Source: Actinoplanes utahensis (GTDB lineage: Bacteria > Actinomycetota > Actinomycetes > Mycobacteriales > Micromonosporaceae). Taken from it: DNA of 64,000 nt. The stretch covers positions 114,614 through 178,613 of the forward strand of contig NZ_BOMZ01000051.1 in the NCBI RefSeq assembly GCF_016862455.1, given 5' to 3'. A program made the position numbers and the translations under genes. Below the pieces are notes generated by a model that was given only the letters and a program-made list of their open reading frames with translations, did no database searches and was not told where the DNA came from. Below, piece by piece: positions 9,636 through 18,099 of this stretch (its first letter is position 1; every line of letters starts with the position of its first letter).

Positions 9636-11480
9636 TCAGGTGTTCTGTTTGATCCTGTTGGTGAGCTCGGCGATCTGGTTGTAGAGCGACCGCCGCTCCG
9701 CCATGTGCTGCCGGATCTTGCGGTCGGCGTGCATGACGGTGGTGTGATCCCGGCCGCCGAACGCCTGGCCGATGCGCGGCAGCGAGAGATCGGTGAGCTC
9801 GCGGCAGAGGTACATGGCGACCTGGCGGGCGTTGACCAGCACCCGGCTGCGGGAGTGACCGCGCAGATCCTCCAGGGAGACGCCGAAGTAGTCGGCCGTC
9901 GACACCATGATCTGGTCCGCGGTGATCTCCGGGCCGGCGCCGTCCGGCATGAAGTCGCGCAGCACCTCCTCGGCCAGCGAGAGCTGGACCGGGGAGCGGG
10001 TGAGGCTGGCGAACGCGGTCACCCGAATGAGGGCGCCCTCGAGCTCACGGATCGAGTTGGAGACCCGGGAGGCGATGAACTCCAGGACGTCGTCGGGCGC
10101 GTACATGCGCTCCTGGGCGGCCTTCTTCTGCAGGATCGCGATACGCGTCTCCAGGTCCGGCGGCTGGATGTCGGCGAGCAGACCCCACTCGAACCGGGTG
10201 CGCATCCGGTCTTCCAGGGTGGCCAGCTGGCGCGGTGACCGGTCCGAGCTGATCACGATCTGCTTGTTGGCGTTGTGGAGCGTGTTGAAGGTGTGGAAGA
10301 ACTCCTCCTGCGTCCGCTCGCGGTTCTCCAGGAACTGGATGTCGTCGATCAGGAGGATGTCGACGTCGCGGTACCGGCGCTGGAACGCCTGCGTCTTGTC
10401 GTCCCGCAGGCTGTTGATGAAATCGTTGGTGAACTCCTCGGTCGACACGTAGCGCACCGAGCGCGCGTGCCCCAGGGTGGTGGCGTAGTGCCCGATGGCG
10501 TGCAGGAGGTGGGTCTTGCCCAGCCCGGAGCTGCCGTAGATGAAGAGCGGGTTGTACGCCTTGGCCGGGGACTCCGCGACCGCGACGGCCGCCGCGTGCG
10601 CGAACCGGTTGGACGAGCCGATGACGAACGTCTCGAACATGTACTTCGGGTTGAGCCGGTTGCCGTCGTTGCCGCCCGGCCGCGGGGACGCGCCTGGACC
10701 GCGCAGATCGACCGGCGGCCGGCCCGGGCCGTTGTCGCCGACACGCTGCGGCACGTCGTCGCGGCGGTCGGGGCCCGACATCGGGCCGGTGTCCGGATGA
10801 CGCCGGTTCTCCCGCATCTGGGCGGCGTCCGCGGCCATCCGGTGCGCGACGTTGTCATTGGGCTGCTCGTTCTCGACCGGCCGCACAGCCGGCGACCGGT
10901 TCACCGGCGGCGTCTGCGGCATCGGGTCGGCGAAGAGCGCCTCCTGGCCGTCCCGCGCGGTCGGCACACCTCGGGAGAACGGCGTCTGCGGCGCCGAATG
11001 CTGGGCGGACCCGGTCGGGTACGGCTCCGGCACGTGGTCGGCAGGACCGAAACCCGGTTGCTGGTACGGCGGATCGGGCATCCGTTGCTGCCCCGGGTAC
11101 CCCGGCAGTTCCTGCTGGTAGGGAGCCGGGTCGGCGTAGTGCCGCGGCTGCGGTTCGGCCATCGGCGGCGCCTGCTCGGCGGGAGTGCCGTAGACGGTGC
11201 CCGGCATCCCGGAACCGTCCTCCGGAGGGCGGACCGTGACCGCCACCTGAATGGGCCGGTTCAGCCGCTTGGTCAGCGCCTCGGTGATCGCCGGGCGCAG
11301 CCGCGACTCGATGATGTCCCGAGTGTAGGTGTCCGGAACCGATAGGAGTGCAGTGTCCTCGACTATCGCCCGCAACCGGGTGAACTGGAGATAGGCGCGC
11401 TGCTGCCGTGACGCGATCTCGTCGGACAGCTCGTCCAACGTCTCGCGCCACAACGTGCCCAGGTCGACCTGATCGGCCAC
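9636..11480 (-). CDS. dnaA: Chromosomal replication initiator DnaA
   Basis: AAA+ initiator of 614 residues that binds DnaA boxes and opens oriC. The GTG start at 11480 gives ADQVDLGTLWRETLDELSDE, a normal domain I start; the open frame extends 138 bp further upstream without family similarity. Domain II (about residues 90-275) is long, Pro/Gln/Arg-rich and probably disordered, as in streptomycetes. Domain III has Walker A GSSGLGKTHLL and Walker B DILLIDDIQFLENRE. Domain IV carries the DNA-binding signature GGRDHTTVMHADRKI. The gene ends IAELTNRIKQNT. It is transcribed toward oriC, and two DnaA boxes about 140 bp upstream of its start suggest autoregulation. Confidence 0.97.
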   Translation of the reverse strand: MADQVDLGTLWRETLDELSDEIASRQQRAYLQFTRLRAIVEDTALLSVPDTYTRDIIESRLRPAITEALTKRLNRPIQVAVTVRPPEDGSGMPGTVYGTPAEQAPPMAEPQPRHYADPAPYQQELPGYPGQQRMPDPPYQQPGFGPADHVPEPYPTGSAQHSAPQTPFSRGVPTARDGQEALFADPMPQTPPVNRSPAVRPVENEQPNDNVAHRMAADAAQMRENRRHPDTGPMSGPDRRDDVPQRVGDNGPGRPPVDLRGPGASPRPGGNDGNRLNPKYMFETFVIGSSNRFAHAAAVAVAESPAKAYNPLFIYGSSGLGKTHLLHAIGHYATTLGHARSVRYVSTEEFTNDFINSLRDDKTQAFQRRYRDVDILLIDDIQFLENRERTQEEFFHTFNTLHNANKQIVISSDRSPRQLATLEDRMRTRFEWGLLADIQPPDLETRIAILQKKAAQERMYAPDDVLEFIASRVSNSIRELEGALIRVTAFASLTRSPVQLSLAEEVLRDFMPDGAGPEITADQIMVSTADYFGVSLEDLRGHSRSRVLVNARQVAMYLCRELTDLSLPRIGQAFGGRDHTTVMHADRKIRQHMAERRSLYNQIAELTNRIKQNT

Positions 11481-12068
11481 CGCCGCGCCACCCCCATCGC
11501 CACCGACCCCCGGTGGGCATTGTCCGGCCTTCCACCTGTGCCTTTCGGCGCCCGTGCGGGCAACCGTCCGGCTCCCCAGCCCAGCACAGTTAACGTGCTG
11601 AACACGCACGGCGTCCACCGGCTATCCACAGGTTATCCACAACCTGGGGCAGTGCCGGTGGCCGCTCCCGGCCGGATGGTCGGCAGGTTTACCGGAGCCT
11701 GTGATGGCGCGGGTGGGCAAACAGGCTCACCGTGGCGAACGATCCACCTGCTTGTCCGGTTTTGGCCGCCGCTCCGCGGTGCGCGAACGGCCAGTGAGAC
11801 CAGCAACCGCGCACGCTAACAGCGGCGGCAGGTGGACTACAACCGCTGTCCGGGCCATCCCCTACCCGCAGGTAAGAAAAGATTCACGTCGTGCACGGAA
11901 AGACCTGGTAGGGGCTTGCCACCCGCTCATGTCGGCGTGCCGACCCAGGATATGGTTGACCGTCCCTGAGCGCCTGCGTAGGGTTGGGCGGTTGCTCCGC
12001 CGCGCTCTGCTAAAGTGGCGTCTTGCAGCGGATGCCCTGATGACGTAGTACGAAGACGGAGTTCTCAC
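11481..12068. other. dnaA-rpmH divergent promoter region
   Basis: 588 bp between dnaA (minus) and rpmH (plus). No coding sequence is recognised. It contains the DnaA-box pair at 11622-11641. Closer to rpmH there is a run of A/T-containing sequence around 11870-12060 that presumably includes the rpmH promoter, which is usually strong. Confidence 0.5.
11622..11641 (+). promoter_or_regulatory. Two DnaA boxes upstream of dnaA
   Basis: CTATCCACA at 11622-11630 and the exact consensus TTATCCACA at 11633-11641, in the same orientation and 11 bp apart. They lie about 140 bp upstream of the dnaA start codon, the usual layout for DnaA autoregulation. Confidence 0.8.
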
Positions 12069-12206
12069 GTGAGCAAGCGCACCTACCAGCCGAACAACCG
12101 CCGGCGTGCCAAGACCCACGGCTTCCGGCTGCGCATGCGCACCCGTGCCGGTCGCGCCATCCTGTCTGCCCGCCGGTCCAAGGGCCGCGACAAGCTGTCG
12201 GCCTGA
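12069..12206 (+). CDS. rpmH: 50S ribosomal protein L34
   Basis: A 45-residue basic ribosomal protein reading SKRTYQPNNRRRAKTHGFRL and then the conserved MRTRAGRAILSARRSKGR. The start is GTG at 12069; the open frame extends further 5' but L34 always begins at this point. It opens the conserved rpmH-rnpA-yidD-yidC-jag-rsmG cluster and faces away from dnaA across the divergent promoter region. Confidence 0.98.
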   Translation: MSKRTYQPNNRRRAKTHGFRLRMRTRAGRAILSARRSKGRDKLSA

Positions 12207-12242
12207 GCCGACTGCTAGTCGGGTCGGAATGCCCAGGTAGTC

Positions 12243-12599
12243 GTGCTAGCCGCGGCGCAACGACTGCGGCGTAGCGCGGACTTCGCCGCAGCGATTCGCG
12301 GTGGCCGTCGAGCCGGCCGCGGAACCCTGGTCGTTCACCTGCTTATCGACGAGCCGGCGTTCGCCTCCACGGCGCGCGCCGGCTTCGTCGTATCCAAAGC
12401 GGTGGGCAACGCGGTGGTCCGGAACAAGGTTCGCCGTCGTCTGCGGCACCTGGTCCGGCCACTGCTCAGCGAGCTTCCCGCGGGGACATCGCTGGTGATC
12501 CGGGCGCTGCCGGCATCGGCCGACGCCGCGTACACCACTCTCGCCACCGATCTCGAAGGTGCGATCGTGGCCGCCCGTAGACCCCGGCGGCCACGATGA
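12243..12599 (+). CDS. rnpA: Ribonuclease P protein component
   Basis: Protein cofactor of RNase P, which trims the 5' leader of tRNA precursors; 118 residues. It starts with GTG (LAAAQRLRRSADFAAAIRGG). The family signature is KAVGNAVVRNKVRRRLRHLVR, containing the RNR-type RNA-binding motif. It sits 36 bp after rpmH and overlaps yidD by the ATGA tetranucleotide. Confidence 0.96.
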   Translation: MLAAAQRLRRSADFAAAIRGGRRAGRGTLVVHLLIDEPAFASTARAGFVVSKAVGNAVVRNKVRRRLRHLVRPLLSELPAGTSLVIRALPASADAAYTTLATDLEGAIVAARRPRRPR

Positions 12600-12853
12600 G
12601 CCCGGCCGCCCGGCTCCTGACGGCTGTGGTCGTCGCGTACCGTCGATACTTGAGTCCGGTGCTGCCGGCCCGTTGTCGGTTCTATCCCTCGTGCAGCGCG
12701 TACGCCCAGGAGGCCCTGGCGCGCCACGGTGCCATCCGGGGTACGGGCCTGGCGATCTGGCGGCTCCTCAAATGCCATCCCTTCCACCCTGGCGGGTATG
12801 ACCCGGTGCCTGACCCGATCCGTCACCGTCCTGCCGATGTGACTGGAGCTTAG
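12596..12853 (+). CDS. yidD: Membrane-insertion efficiency factor YidD
   Basis: An 85-residue protein of the haemolytic-protein/UPF0161 family that assists YidC in inserting inner-membrane proteins. The conserved cysteine-rich core PARCRFYPSCSAYAQEALARH and the LLKCHPFHPGGYDPVP segment are both present. The ATG overlaps the rnpA stop as ATGA, and yidC begins one base after its stop, indicating tight translational coupling. Confidence 0.95.
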   Translation: MSPAARLLTAVVVAYRRYLSPVLPARCRFYPSCSAYAQEALARHGAIRGTGLAIWRLLKCHPFHPGGYDPVPDPIRHRPADVTGA

Positions 12854-12854
12854 A

Positions 12855-13877
12855 TTGAGTCTCGACCCGATCTACTACGCCATTTCGTGGATCCTTCTGC
12901 GCTGGCATTCACTGTGGGACGCGATCGGCATACCTGACGGCCGTGTCCTCGGCACCAACTGGGCCTGGATCCTCTCGATCTTCTTCCTGGTCGTGACGCT
13001 GCGGGTCATTCTCTTCCCGGTCTTCGTCAAGCAGATCAAGAGCCAGCGTGCGATGCAGGCGCTGCAGCCCAAGGTGAAGGCGCTGCAGGAGAAGCACAAG
13101 GGTGACCGGGAGACGCTCCAGAAAGAGATGATGGAGCTGTACCGGACGGAGAAGGCCAACCCGCTCATGGGCTGCCTTCCGATGTTCCTGCAGATCCCGG
13201 TCTTCTTCGGCCTCTTCCACGTGCTCCAGCACCTCAAGCCCGCCCTGCCCGACGACATGAAGCAGCTGTACGGCTGGCCGCTCGAGCAGTTCAACAGTGC
13301 CGCCCAGGCGCACCTGTTCAACGTGCCGATCAGCGCCAAGTTCGGTTCGACCGCCGCCGAGCTGTCGGTCCTCGGCGCCAACGGCACCACGGTCAAGATC
13401 CTGGCCGCCGTCCTGGTCCTCGTCATGATGGCCACGACGTTCCTCACCCAGCGCCAGATGATCCTCAAGACCGGCTGGGCCGAGGACCCGCAGCAGCTCA
13501 TGATCCAGCGGCTGATGCTCTACGGCATCCCGTTCACCCTGCTGTTCTCCGGCGCGCTCTTCCCCATCGGTGTGGTCATCTACTGGGTCACGAACAACCT
13601 CTTCACCCTGGCTCAGCAGCAGTGGGTGCTCCGTAAGTTCCCGCCGCCGCAGATGGCCAACAAGGGCGGCGCCGCGGCCCGCCCGGCGGCCGGCGCCAAG
13701 ACCGCCGGCGCGAAGAGCCCGGTTCAGCCGGCCCGCACCGGTGGCCTCTTCCGCCGCAAGCCCGTCGAGGAGCCGGCCATCCCGGTCGTCGACACCAAGG
13801 CGCTCGCGCCCAAGCCCGGCGCCAAACCGGTGAATCCGAAGAAGGGCGCCCGACCGGCGAACAAACCCAAGGGATGA
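12855..13877 (+). CDS. yidC: Membrane protein insertase YidC (Oxa1 family)
   Basis: Insertase for Sec-dependent and Sec-independent membrane proteins; 340 residues, the Gram-positive short form with no large periplasmic domain. It starts with TTG (SLDPIYYAISWILLRWHSLW). The hydrophilic-groove arginine lies in the first core helix (VVTLRVILFPVFVKQIKSQR), followed by a basic coiled cytoplasmic loop (QALQPKVKALQEKHKGDRET) and further helices ending near residue 255. The C-terminal 80 residues are Lys/Ala/Pro-rich (KPGAKPVNPKKGARPANK), typical of ribosome-interacting tails. No lipobox cysteine is seen at the N-terminus. Confidence 0.96.
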   Translation: MSLDPIYYAISWILLRWHSLWDAIGIPDGRVLGTNWAWILSIFFLVVTLRVILFPVFVKQIKSQRAMQALQPKVKALQEKHKGDRETLQKEMMELYRTEKANPLMGCLPMFLQIPVFFGLFHVLQHLKPALPDDMKQLYGWPLEQFNSAAQAHLFNVPISAKFGSTAAELSVLGANGTTVKILAAVLVLVMMATTFLTQRQMILKTGWAEDPQQLMIQRLMLYGIPFTLLFSGALFPIGVVIYWVTNNLFTLAQQQWVLRKFPPPQMANKGGAAARPAAGAKTAGAKSPVQPARTGGLFRRKPVEEPAIPVVDTKALAPKPGAKPVNPKKGARPANKPKG

Positions 13878-14012
13878 TCGCGGCCCGGGCCCATTTCAGG
13901 TCCGGGCGCACCCCTTGGCTTCACAGACCTCCCCGTGCCGACGGCTACGCATCCGGTACGGGAAACATCGGACCGACTTCGGTCCGGCCCGAGTGACAAC
14001 GGAGATGAGACC

Positions 14013-14624
14013 GTGACCGACACCAGCACTCCCCCTTCCGCCGACTCATCGGCTCCCGCTGACTCGGCGGCTTCCGCTGATGCCACGGCTTCCGCTGACG
14101 CGTCGGCTGCCGCCGCGTCGGCCGGCGCTGAGGAGGGCAAGAAGTCGGAGAGCGTCGCCTCGGACGGCGACCTGTTCCGGCAGAGCGAGATCGCCGCGGA
14201 CTACGTCGAGGGTCTGCTGGACATCCTCGACTACGACGGCGACATCGACGAGCTGGTCTCCGCCGGCCGGCCGATGGTCGAGGTCGTCGGCGGGCGTCTC
14301 CAGCCTCTCGTCGGCCAGCGTGGCGCCACCCTCGAGGCTCTGCAGGAACTGACCCGTCTGGCGATCTTCCGGGCCACCGGTTCACCGAGCCGGCTGCTGC
14401 TCGACATCGGCGGCTACCGGGCCACCCGCCGCAAGGAGCTCGCCGCGGTCGCCCGTAACGCGGTCGAGAAGGTCAAGGAGCACGGCGACCCGGTCCGCCT
14501 GGAGCCGATGTCGGCTTTCGAGCGCAAGTGCGTGCACGACGTGGTCAACGCGATCCCCGGCGTGCAGAGCGAGTCCGAAGGTGTCGAGCCGAACCGGCGC
14601 ATCATGGTGCGGGTGGCGGACTGA
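14013..14624 (+). CDS. khpB: RNA-binding protein KhpB/Jag (KH + R3H)
   Basis: A 203-residue single-stranded nucleic-acid-binding protein. The N-terminal 50 residues are an Ala/Ser/Asp low-complexity tract (ASADATASADASAAAASAGA). The KH domain (about residues 60-135) includes LDILDYDGDIDELVSAGRPM and the loop VGQRGATLEALQEL. The R3H domain follows (about 140-203) with RKELAAVARNAVEKV and MSAFERKCVHDVV. The GTG start at 14013 follows GGAGATGAGACC; an upstream in-frame ATG lacks a comparable site. KhpB with KhpA binds many RNAs and affects cell elongation in Gram-positives. It stops 2 bp before the annotated rsmG start. Confidence 0.93.
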   Translation: MTDTSTPPSADSSAPADSAASADATASADASAAAASAGAEEGKKSESVASDGDLFRQSEIAADYVEGLLDILDYDGDIDELVSAGRPMVEVVGGRLQPLVGQRGATLEALQELTRLAIFRATGSPSRLLLDIGGYRATRRKELAAVARNAVEKVKEHGDPVRLEPMSAFERKCVHDVVNAIPGVQSESEGVEPNRRIMVRVAD

Positions 14625-14626
14625 TC

Positions 14627-15472
14627 GTGAGCACTTCCCGCCACGGCGCGGGTGACACCGGCCCGGGCTTCGTATCGCCCGGGCCGTCGTCTTTCCCAGC
14701 GCCCTCGTCCCCCGCCGCTGCTTCCCCCGCGGCCCTTGTCGCCGCCCCACCGGCTTCGGCTGCCGAGGTGTTCGGTGAGCGTCTCGGCCTGGCCGGCCGG
14801 TATGCCGAGCTGCTCGCCACCGAAGGCGTGATACGTGGGCTGATCGGGCCGCGGGAGACGCCCCGGCTATGGGACCGCCATCTCGTCAACTGTGGTGTCA
14901 TGGCGCCGCTGATCCAGCCCGGCGCCTCGGTGATCGACATCGGCTCCGGTGCCGGACTGCCGGGGCTCGTTCTCGCGGTGGCCCGGCCGGACCTCGTCAT
15001 CACGCTGGTCGAGCCGCTCGCCCGGCGGACCTCCTTCCTCGAGGAAGCGGTCGACGCACTGGGGCTGGACAACGTCACAGTGCTGCGGGGCCGGGCCGAA
15101 GAGGTCGACCTGCCCGGCGCGGACGTGGTGACGGCCCGGGCGGTCGCCGCGCTGGACAAGCTCGCCGGTTGGTGCCTGCCGTTGGCGGCGGTCGGTGGGC
15201 GGTTGCTGGCGATGAAGGGCTCGTCGGCGGCCGACGAGATCGCCGAGCATCGAGCGGCGATCGAGAGCCTCGGTGGCGCCGAGGCGGTCATCCGAATGTG
15301 TGGGAGCGGCCTGATCGAGCCGCCCACCACGGTGGTGGAGATCGTCAAGGAGCGGCATGTCGTTCCCGGGCGCCAGCGGGCGGGCGGGGCAAGCCGTACC
15401 TCCGCGCCCAGCCGAGGCGGATCCCGCGGTTCCGACGGCGCCGACCGGAGGAAGAAGACTCGGCGGCGTTAG
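14627..15472 (+). CDS. rsmG: 16S rRNA (guanine527-N7) methyltransferase RsmG
   Basis: SAM-dependent methylation of 16S rRNA G527; loss often gives low-level streptomycin resistance. The GTG at 14627 gives 281 residues, with a Pro/Ala/Ser-rich leader of about 45 residues before the conserved VFGERLGLAGRYAELLATEG. The SAM motif is VIDIGSGAGLPGLVLAVARP, followed by VEPLARRTSFLEEAV, and then the VTARAVAALDKLAGWCLPLA block. The C-terminus is basic (DGADRRKKTRRR). A terminator-like hairpin (14660-14685) lies inside the leader-coding part, so translation may instead begin further downstream, for example at the GTG encoding MFGERL. A strong terminator follows at 15481. Confidence 0.93.
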   Translation: MSTSRHGAGDTGPGFVSPGPSSFPAPSSPAAASPAALVAAPPASAAEVFGERLGLAGRYAELLATEGVIRGLIGPRETPRLWDRHLVNCGVMAPLIQPGASVIDIGSGAGLPGLVLAVARPDLVITLVEPLARRTSFLEEAVDALGLDNVTVLRGRAEEVDLPGADVVTARAVAALDKLAGWCLPLAAVGGRLLAMKGSSAADEIAEHRAAIESLGGAEAVIRMCGSGLIEPPTTVVEIVKERHVVPGRQRAGGASRTSAPSRGGSRGSDGADRRKKTRRR

Positions 15473-15480
15473 ACCGTTTG

Positions 15481-15510
15481 AACGGCCTGACGCCGCGGTC
15501 AGGCCGTTTT
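15481..15510 (+). terminator. Rho-independent terminator after rsmG
   Basis: AACGGCCTGAC (15481-15491) pairs perfectly with GTCAGGCCGTT (15498-15508) across a six-base loop and is followed by TT. It closes the rpmH-to-rsmG cluster 8 bp after the rsmG stop. Confidence 0.85.
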
Positions 15511-15865
15511 CGGATCTTCACCGGGGTCGGATCCGGGATCGGTACGTGCGAGGGCGTAGTGAGCCGCTCAGCGGTTCTGTGGTCGGCTGGTGATGGTGCT
15601 CCGGTCGTACCCCGCAAGGGTTTGATCGGGAATTTGACGTGCACGGACGAGGGGATCGTCGCCGTCTGTGCCCGGCGTCATGGTGATTGCCGCGTTGTTG
15701 GAAGACGATGAAGCGACGCTGTGCTCGCCGGATCGGACATACGACCATGGCGACACATGCCCGACACCCGTAGGCTGGCCGGATGTCGATAGTGTGGACC
15801 GGATCTCCTTTGCCGGAGCGCACGTTCTGCCAGCCAACCCCTTCCTAACCAACAGGGATGAAGCG

Positions 15866-16990
15866 GTGCATGAGTACGGTGTTTCACGTGAAACCGAGTC
15901 GCCTCTCGACAGGCCGTCGGGAGTGAGCGTGGGCGGGCTGCACGCTGGCGAACAGAACGTTCCGCAGCCCCGTGCGGGTGGTTATGAACACCCGCCGGCG
16001 TACGGATATGGCACTCCACTGCCACAAATAGGTACACAGGCGACTGCTCCGGCCCCTGCCCCAGGTGTCCCGGCGCAGCCCGTCGAGCATGTTTCACGTG
16101 AAACGCCGGTCGCGGATGAGGACGATCCGCCCCTTGCCATGGAAGCGTTGCGAGCTGTGCAGATCCTCAACCCGAGCGGCGAGATCATCATGCCGCGCCC
16201 AGACCACCCGCGGGTGATTTGCGTCGCCAACCAGAAGGGCGGCGTCGGGAAGACGACCACGACGGTCAACCTGGCCGTGGCGCTCGCGCTTCACGGCAAC
16301 CGTGTGCTGGTGGTTGACCTTGACCCGCAGGGCAATGCGTCTACCGGCCTGAACGTCCCCCACCACGCGGGCGTGCCCGACGTCTACGACTGCCTGATCG
16401 ACAACGTGCCGCTGGCCGAGGTCGCGCAACAGGTCGAGGGCATCCCGAACCTGTACTGCGTGCCGGCCACGATCGACCTGGCCGGCGCCGAGATCGAGCT
16501 GGTCTCGGTGGTCGCGCGTGAGTCACGCCTCGCGCGGGCCATCGCCGGTCACCCGGAGAAGTTCGACTACGTCTTCATCGACTGCCCGCCGTCGCTGGGC
16601 CTGCTGACGGTCAACGCGCTCTGCGCGGCGCAGGAGGTCCTGATCCCCATCCAGTGCGAGTACTACGCGCTGGAAGGTCTCAATCAGCTGATCAACAACA
16701 TCAACCTGGTGCGTCAGCACCTGAATCCGACCCTCGATGTCTCTACGATCTTGCTGACGATGTACGACCGGCGTACGCGTCTAGCGGATGCGGTGGAGCA
16801 GGATGTGCGGAATCACTTCGGTGCCAAGGTGCTGAACGCGGTGATCCCCCGGAATGTACGAGTTTCCGAGGCACCGAGTTATGGCCAGTCGGTGATGACC
16901 TACGATCCGGGTTCACGAGGAGCCACCAGCTATTTCGAGGCGGCTCTGGAGCTTGCGATGCGTGGCGTCAACACGGGAGGCACGGCATGA
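15866..16990 (+). CDS. parA: Chromosome-partitioning ATPase ParA (Soj) with N-terminal extension
   Basis: Walker-type ATPase that moves ParB-parS complexes, 374 residues from the GTG at 15866 (HEYGVSRETESPLDR). The deviant Walker A is NQKGGVGKTTTTVNLAVALA, Walker A' is VVDLDPQGNASTG, and Walker B is FIDCPPSLGLLTVNAL. The first ~115 residues are a Pro/Gly/Ala-rich extension absent from minimal Soj proteins. It contains two exact parS palindromes, each translated as VSRET, so the DNA sites sit inside coding sequence. The frame is open upstream of 15866; I chose GTG 15866 because translation after it resembles ParA N-termini of related actinomycetes, but the start is not certain. The stop overlaps the parB start as ATGA. 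Confidence 0.92.
   Translation: MHEYGVSRETESPLDRPSGVSVGGLHAGEQNVPQPRAGGYEHPPAYGYGTPLPQIGTQATAPAPAPGVPAQPVEHVSRETPVADEDDPPLAMEALRAVQILNPSGEIIMPRPDHPRVICVANQKGGVGKTTTTVNLAVALALHGNRVLVVDLDPQGNASTGLNVPHHAGVPDVYDCLIDNVPLAEVAQQVEGIPNLYCVPATIDLAGAEIELVSVVARESRLARAIAGHPEKFDYVFIDCPPSLGLLTVNALCAAQEVLIPIQCEYYALEGLNQLINNINLVRQHLNPTLDVSTILLTMYDRRTRLADAVEQDVRNHFGAKVLNAVIPRNVRVSEAPSYGQSVMTYDPGSRGATSYFEAALELAMRGVNTGGTA
15881..15894. promoter_or_regulatory. parS: parS site 1 (inside parA)
   Basis: Exact palindrome GTTTCACGTGAAAC, the actinobacterial ParB-binding consensus, 15 bp after the proposed parA start. In the parA frame it encodes VSRET. Confidence 0.92.
16091..16104. promoter_or_regulatory. parS: parS site 2 (inside parA)
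   Basis: Exact GTTTCACGTGAAAC in the sequence coding for the ParA N-terminal extension, again read as VSRET. It is 210 bp from site 1, an exact multiple of three, which keeps the same reading. Confidence 0.92.
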
Positions 16991-18054
16991 AGAACCGGCG
17001 GGGTGGCCTGGGGCGTGGCCTGGGCGCGCTGATCCCCACGGCGCCTGCCGGGGACACGGGGACCTCCGTCGACGTGCTCTCCGAGCCGGTTGTCGAGGCG
17101 CCCTCCTCGCCGGCGGACCTGGCCCCGGCGTCTTCACCCGCGCCTTCCGATGTTCCTCCGCCTGCCCCGGCTCCGTCTCCTGCCGCACCGGAACTCGACC
17201 TCGCTCCCGTGCCGGGGGCGCGGTTCGCTGAGCTGCCGGTGTCGGCCATCGAGCCGAACGCCAAGCAGCCGCGGCACGTCTTCGACGAAGAGGCGCTGGA
17301 AGAGCTCAAGACCTCCATCCAGGAGGTCGGCTTCCTTCAGCCGATCGTGGTCCGTGACCTCGGCGACGGCCGGTACGAGCTGGTCATGGGTGAACGGCGC
17401 TGGCGGGCCGCGCAGGCCGTCGGCAAGGAGAGCATTCCGGCGATCGTGCGGGACACGCCGGACGATGCGATGCTGCGGGACGCGCTGCTCGAGAACATCC
17501 ACCGGGCCAACCTCAACCCCCTGGAAGAAGCCGCGGCCTACCAGCAGTTGCTGGAAGAGTTCGGCGCCACGCACGAGGAACTGGCGCGGCGGATCGGTCG
17601 CAGCCGACCGCAGATCTCCAACACCATCCGGCTGATGAACCTGCCCGCTGCGGTGCAGCGGCGAGTGGCGGCCGGGATTCTGTCGGCCGGGCATGCGCGG
17701 GCGCTGCTCGGGCTGGACAACAACGCGGCCCAGGAGGCGCTCGCCGAGCGGATCGTGAAGGAAGGGCTCTCGGTACGAGCCACCGAGGAGATCGTGCATC
17801 TGGCGGCCTCGGACGACACCGTGGTGAAGAAGACCGCTCCGGCTCGGCGGGCGAAGGTTCACGCGCCCGCGTTGAACGATCTGGCGGAGCGGTTGTCGGA
17901 TCGGTTCGACACTCGGGTGAAGGTGGACATCGGCCGGAACAAGGGCAAGATCACCATTGAGTTCGCTACGGTTGATGACCTTGAGCGGATAGTGAGCATG
18001 ATCGGGGTCGAGGAAGAGGGCGCCGCTCGCGAGGGCGATCAGCCCGAGGAGTGA
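16987..18054 (+). CDS. parB: Chromosome-partitioning protein ParB
   Basis: CTPase/DNA-clamp protein that loads at parS and spreads, 355 residues. The start MKNRRGGLGRGLGALIPTA is the ParA-stimulating N-terminal basic motif of ParB. A Pro/Ser/Ala linker (residues 25-75) precedes the CTP-binding ParB/Srx domain, with VMGERRWRAAQAVG (GERRxRA box) and LRDALLENIHRANLNPLEEA. The helix-turn-helix is LARRIGRSRPQISNTIRLMNL. The C-terminal dimerisation domain ends KITIEFATVDDLERIVSMIG. It is translationally coupled to parA by ATGA and followed by a terminator. Eight parS sites lie within 8.8 kb. Confidence 0.97.
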   Translation: MKNRRGGLGRGLGALIPTAPAGDTGTSVDVLSEPVVEAPSSPADLAPASSPAPSDVPPPAPAPSPAAPELDLAPVPGARFAELPVSAIEPNAKQPRHVFDEEALEELKTSIQEVGFLQPIVVRDLGDGRYELVMGERRWRAAQAVGKESIPAIVRDTPDDAMLRDALLENIHRANLNPLEEAAAYQQLLEEFGATHEELARRIGRSRPQISNTIRLMNLPAAVQRRVAAGILSAGHARALLGLDNNAAQEALAERIVKEGLSVRATEEIVHLAASDDTVVKKTAPARRAKVHAPALNDLAERLSDRFDTRVKVDIGRNKGKITIEFATVDDLERIVSMIGVEEEGAAREGDQPEE

Positions 18055-18077
18055 TCTCCGCTTCCCCAGTTGTCGAA

Positions 18078-18099
18078 GGCGCGTGAAAATTCACGCGCC
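18078..18099 (+). terminator. Terminator after parB
   Basis: GGCGCGTGAA and TTCACGCGCC form a perfect 10-bp inverted repeat around AA, followed by TTCTTTGTTT. It lies 23 bp downstream of the parB stop. Confidence 0.85.
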
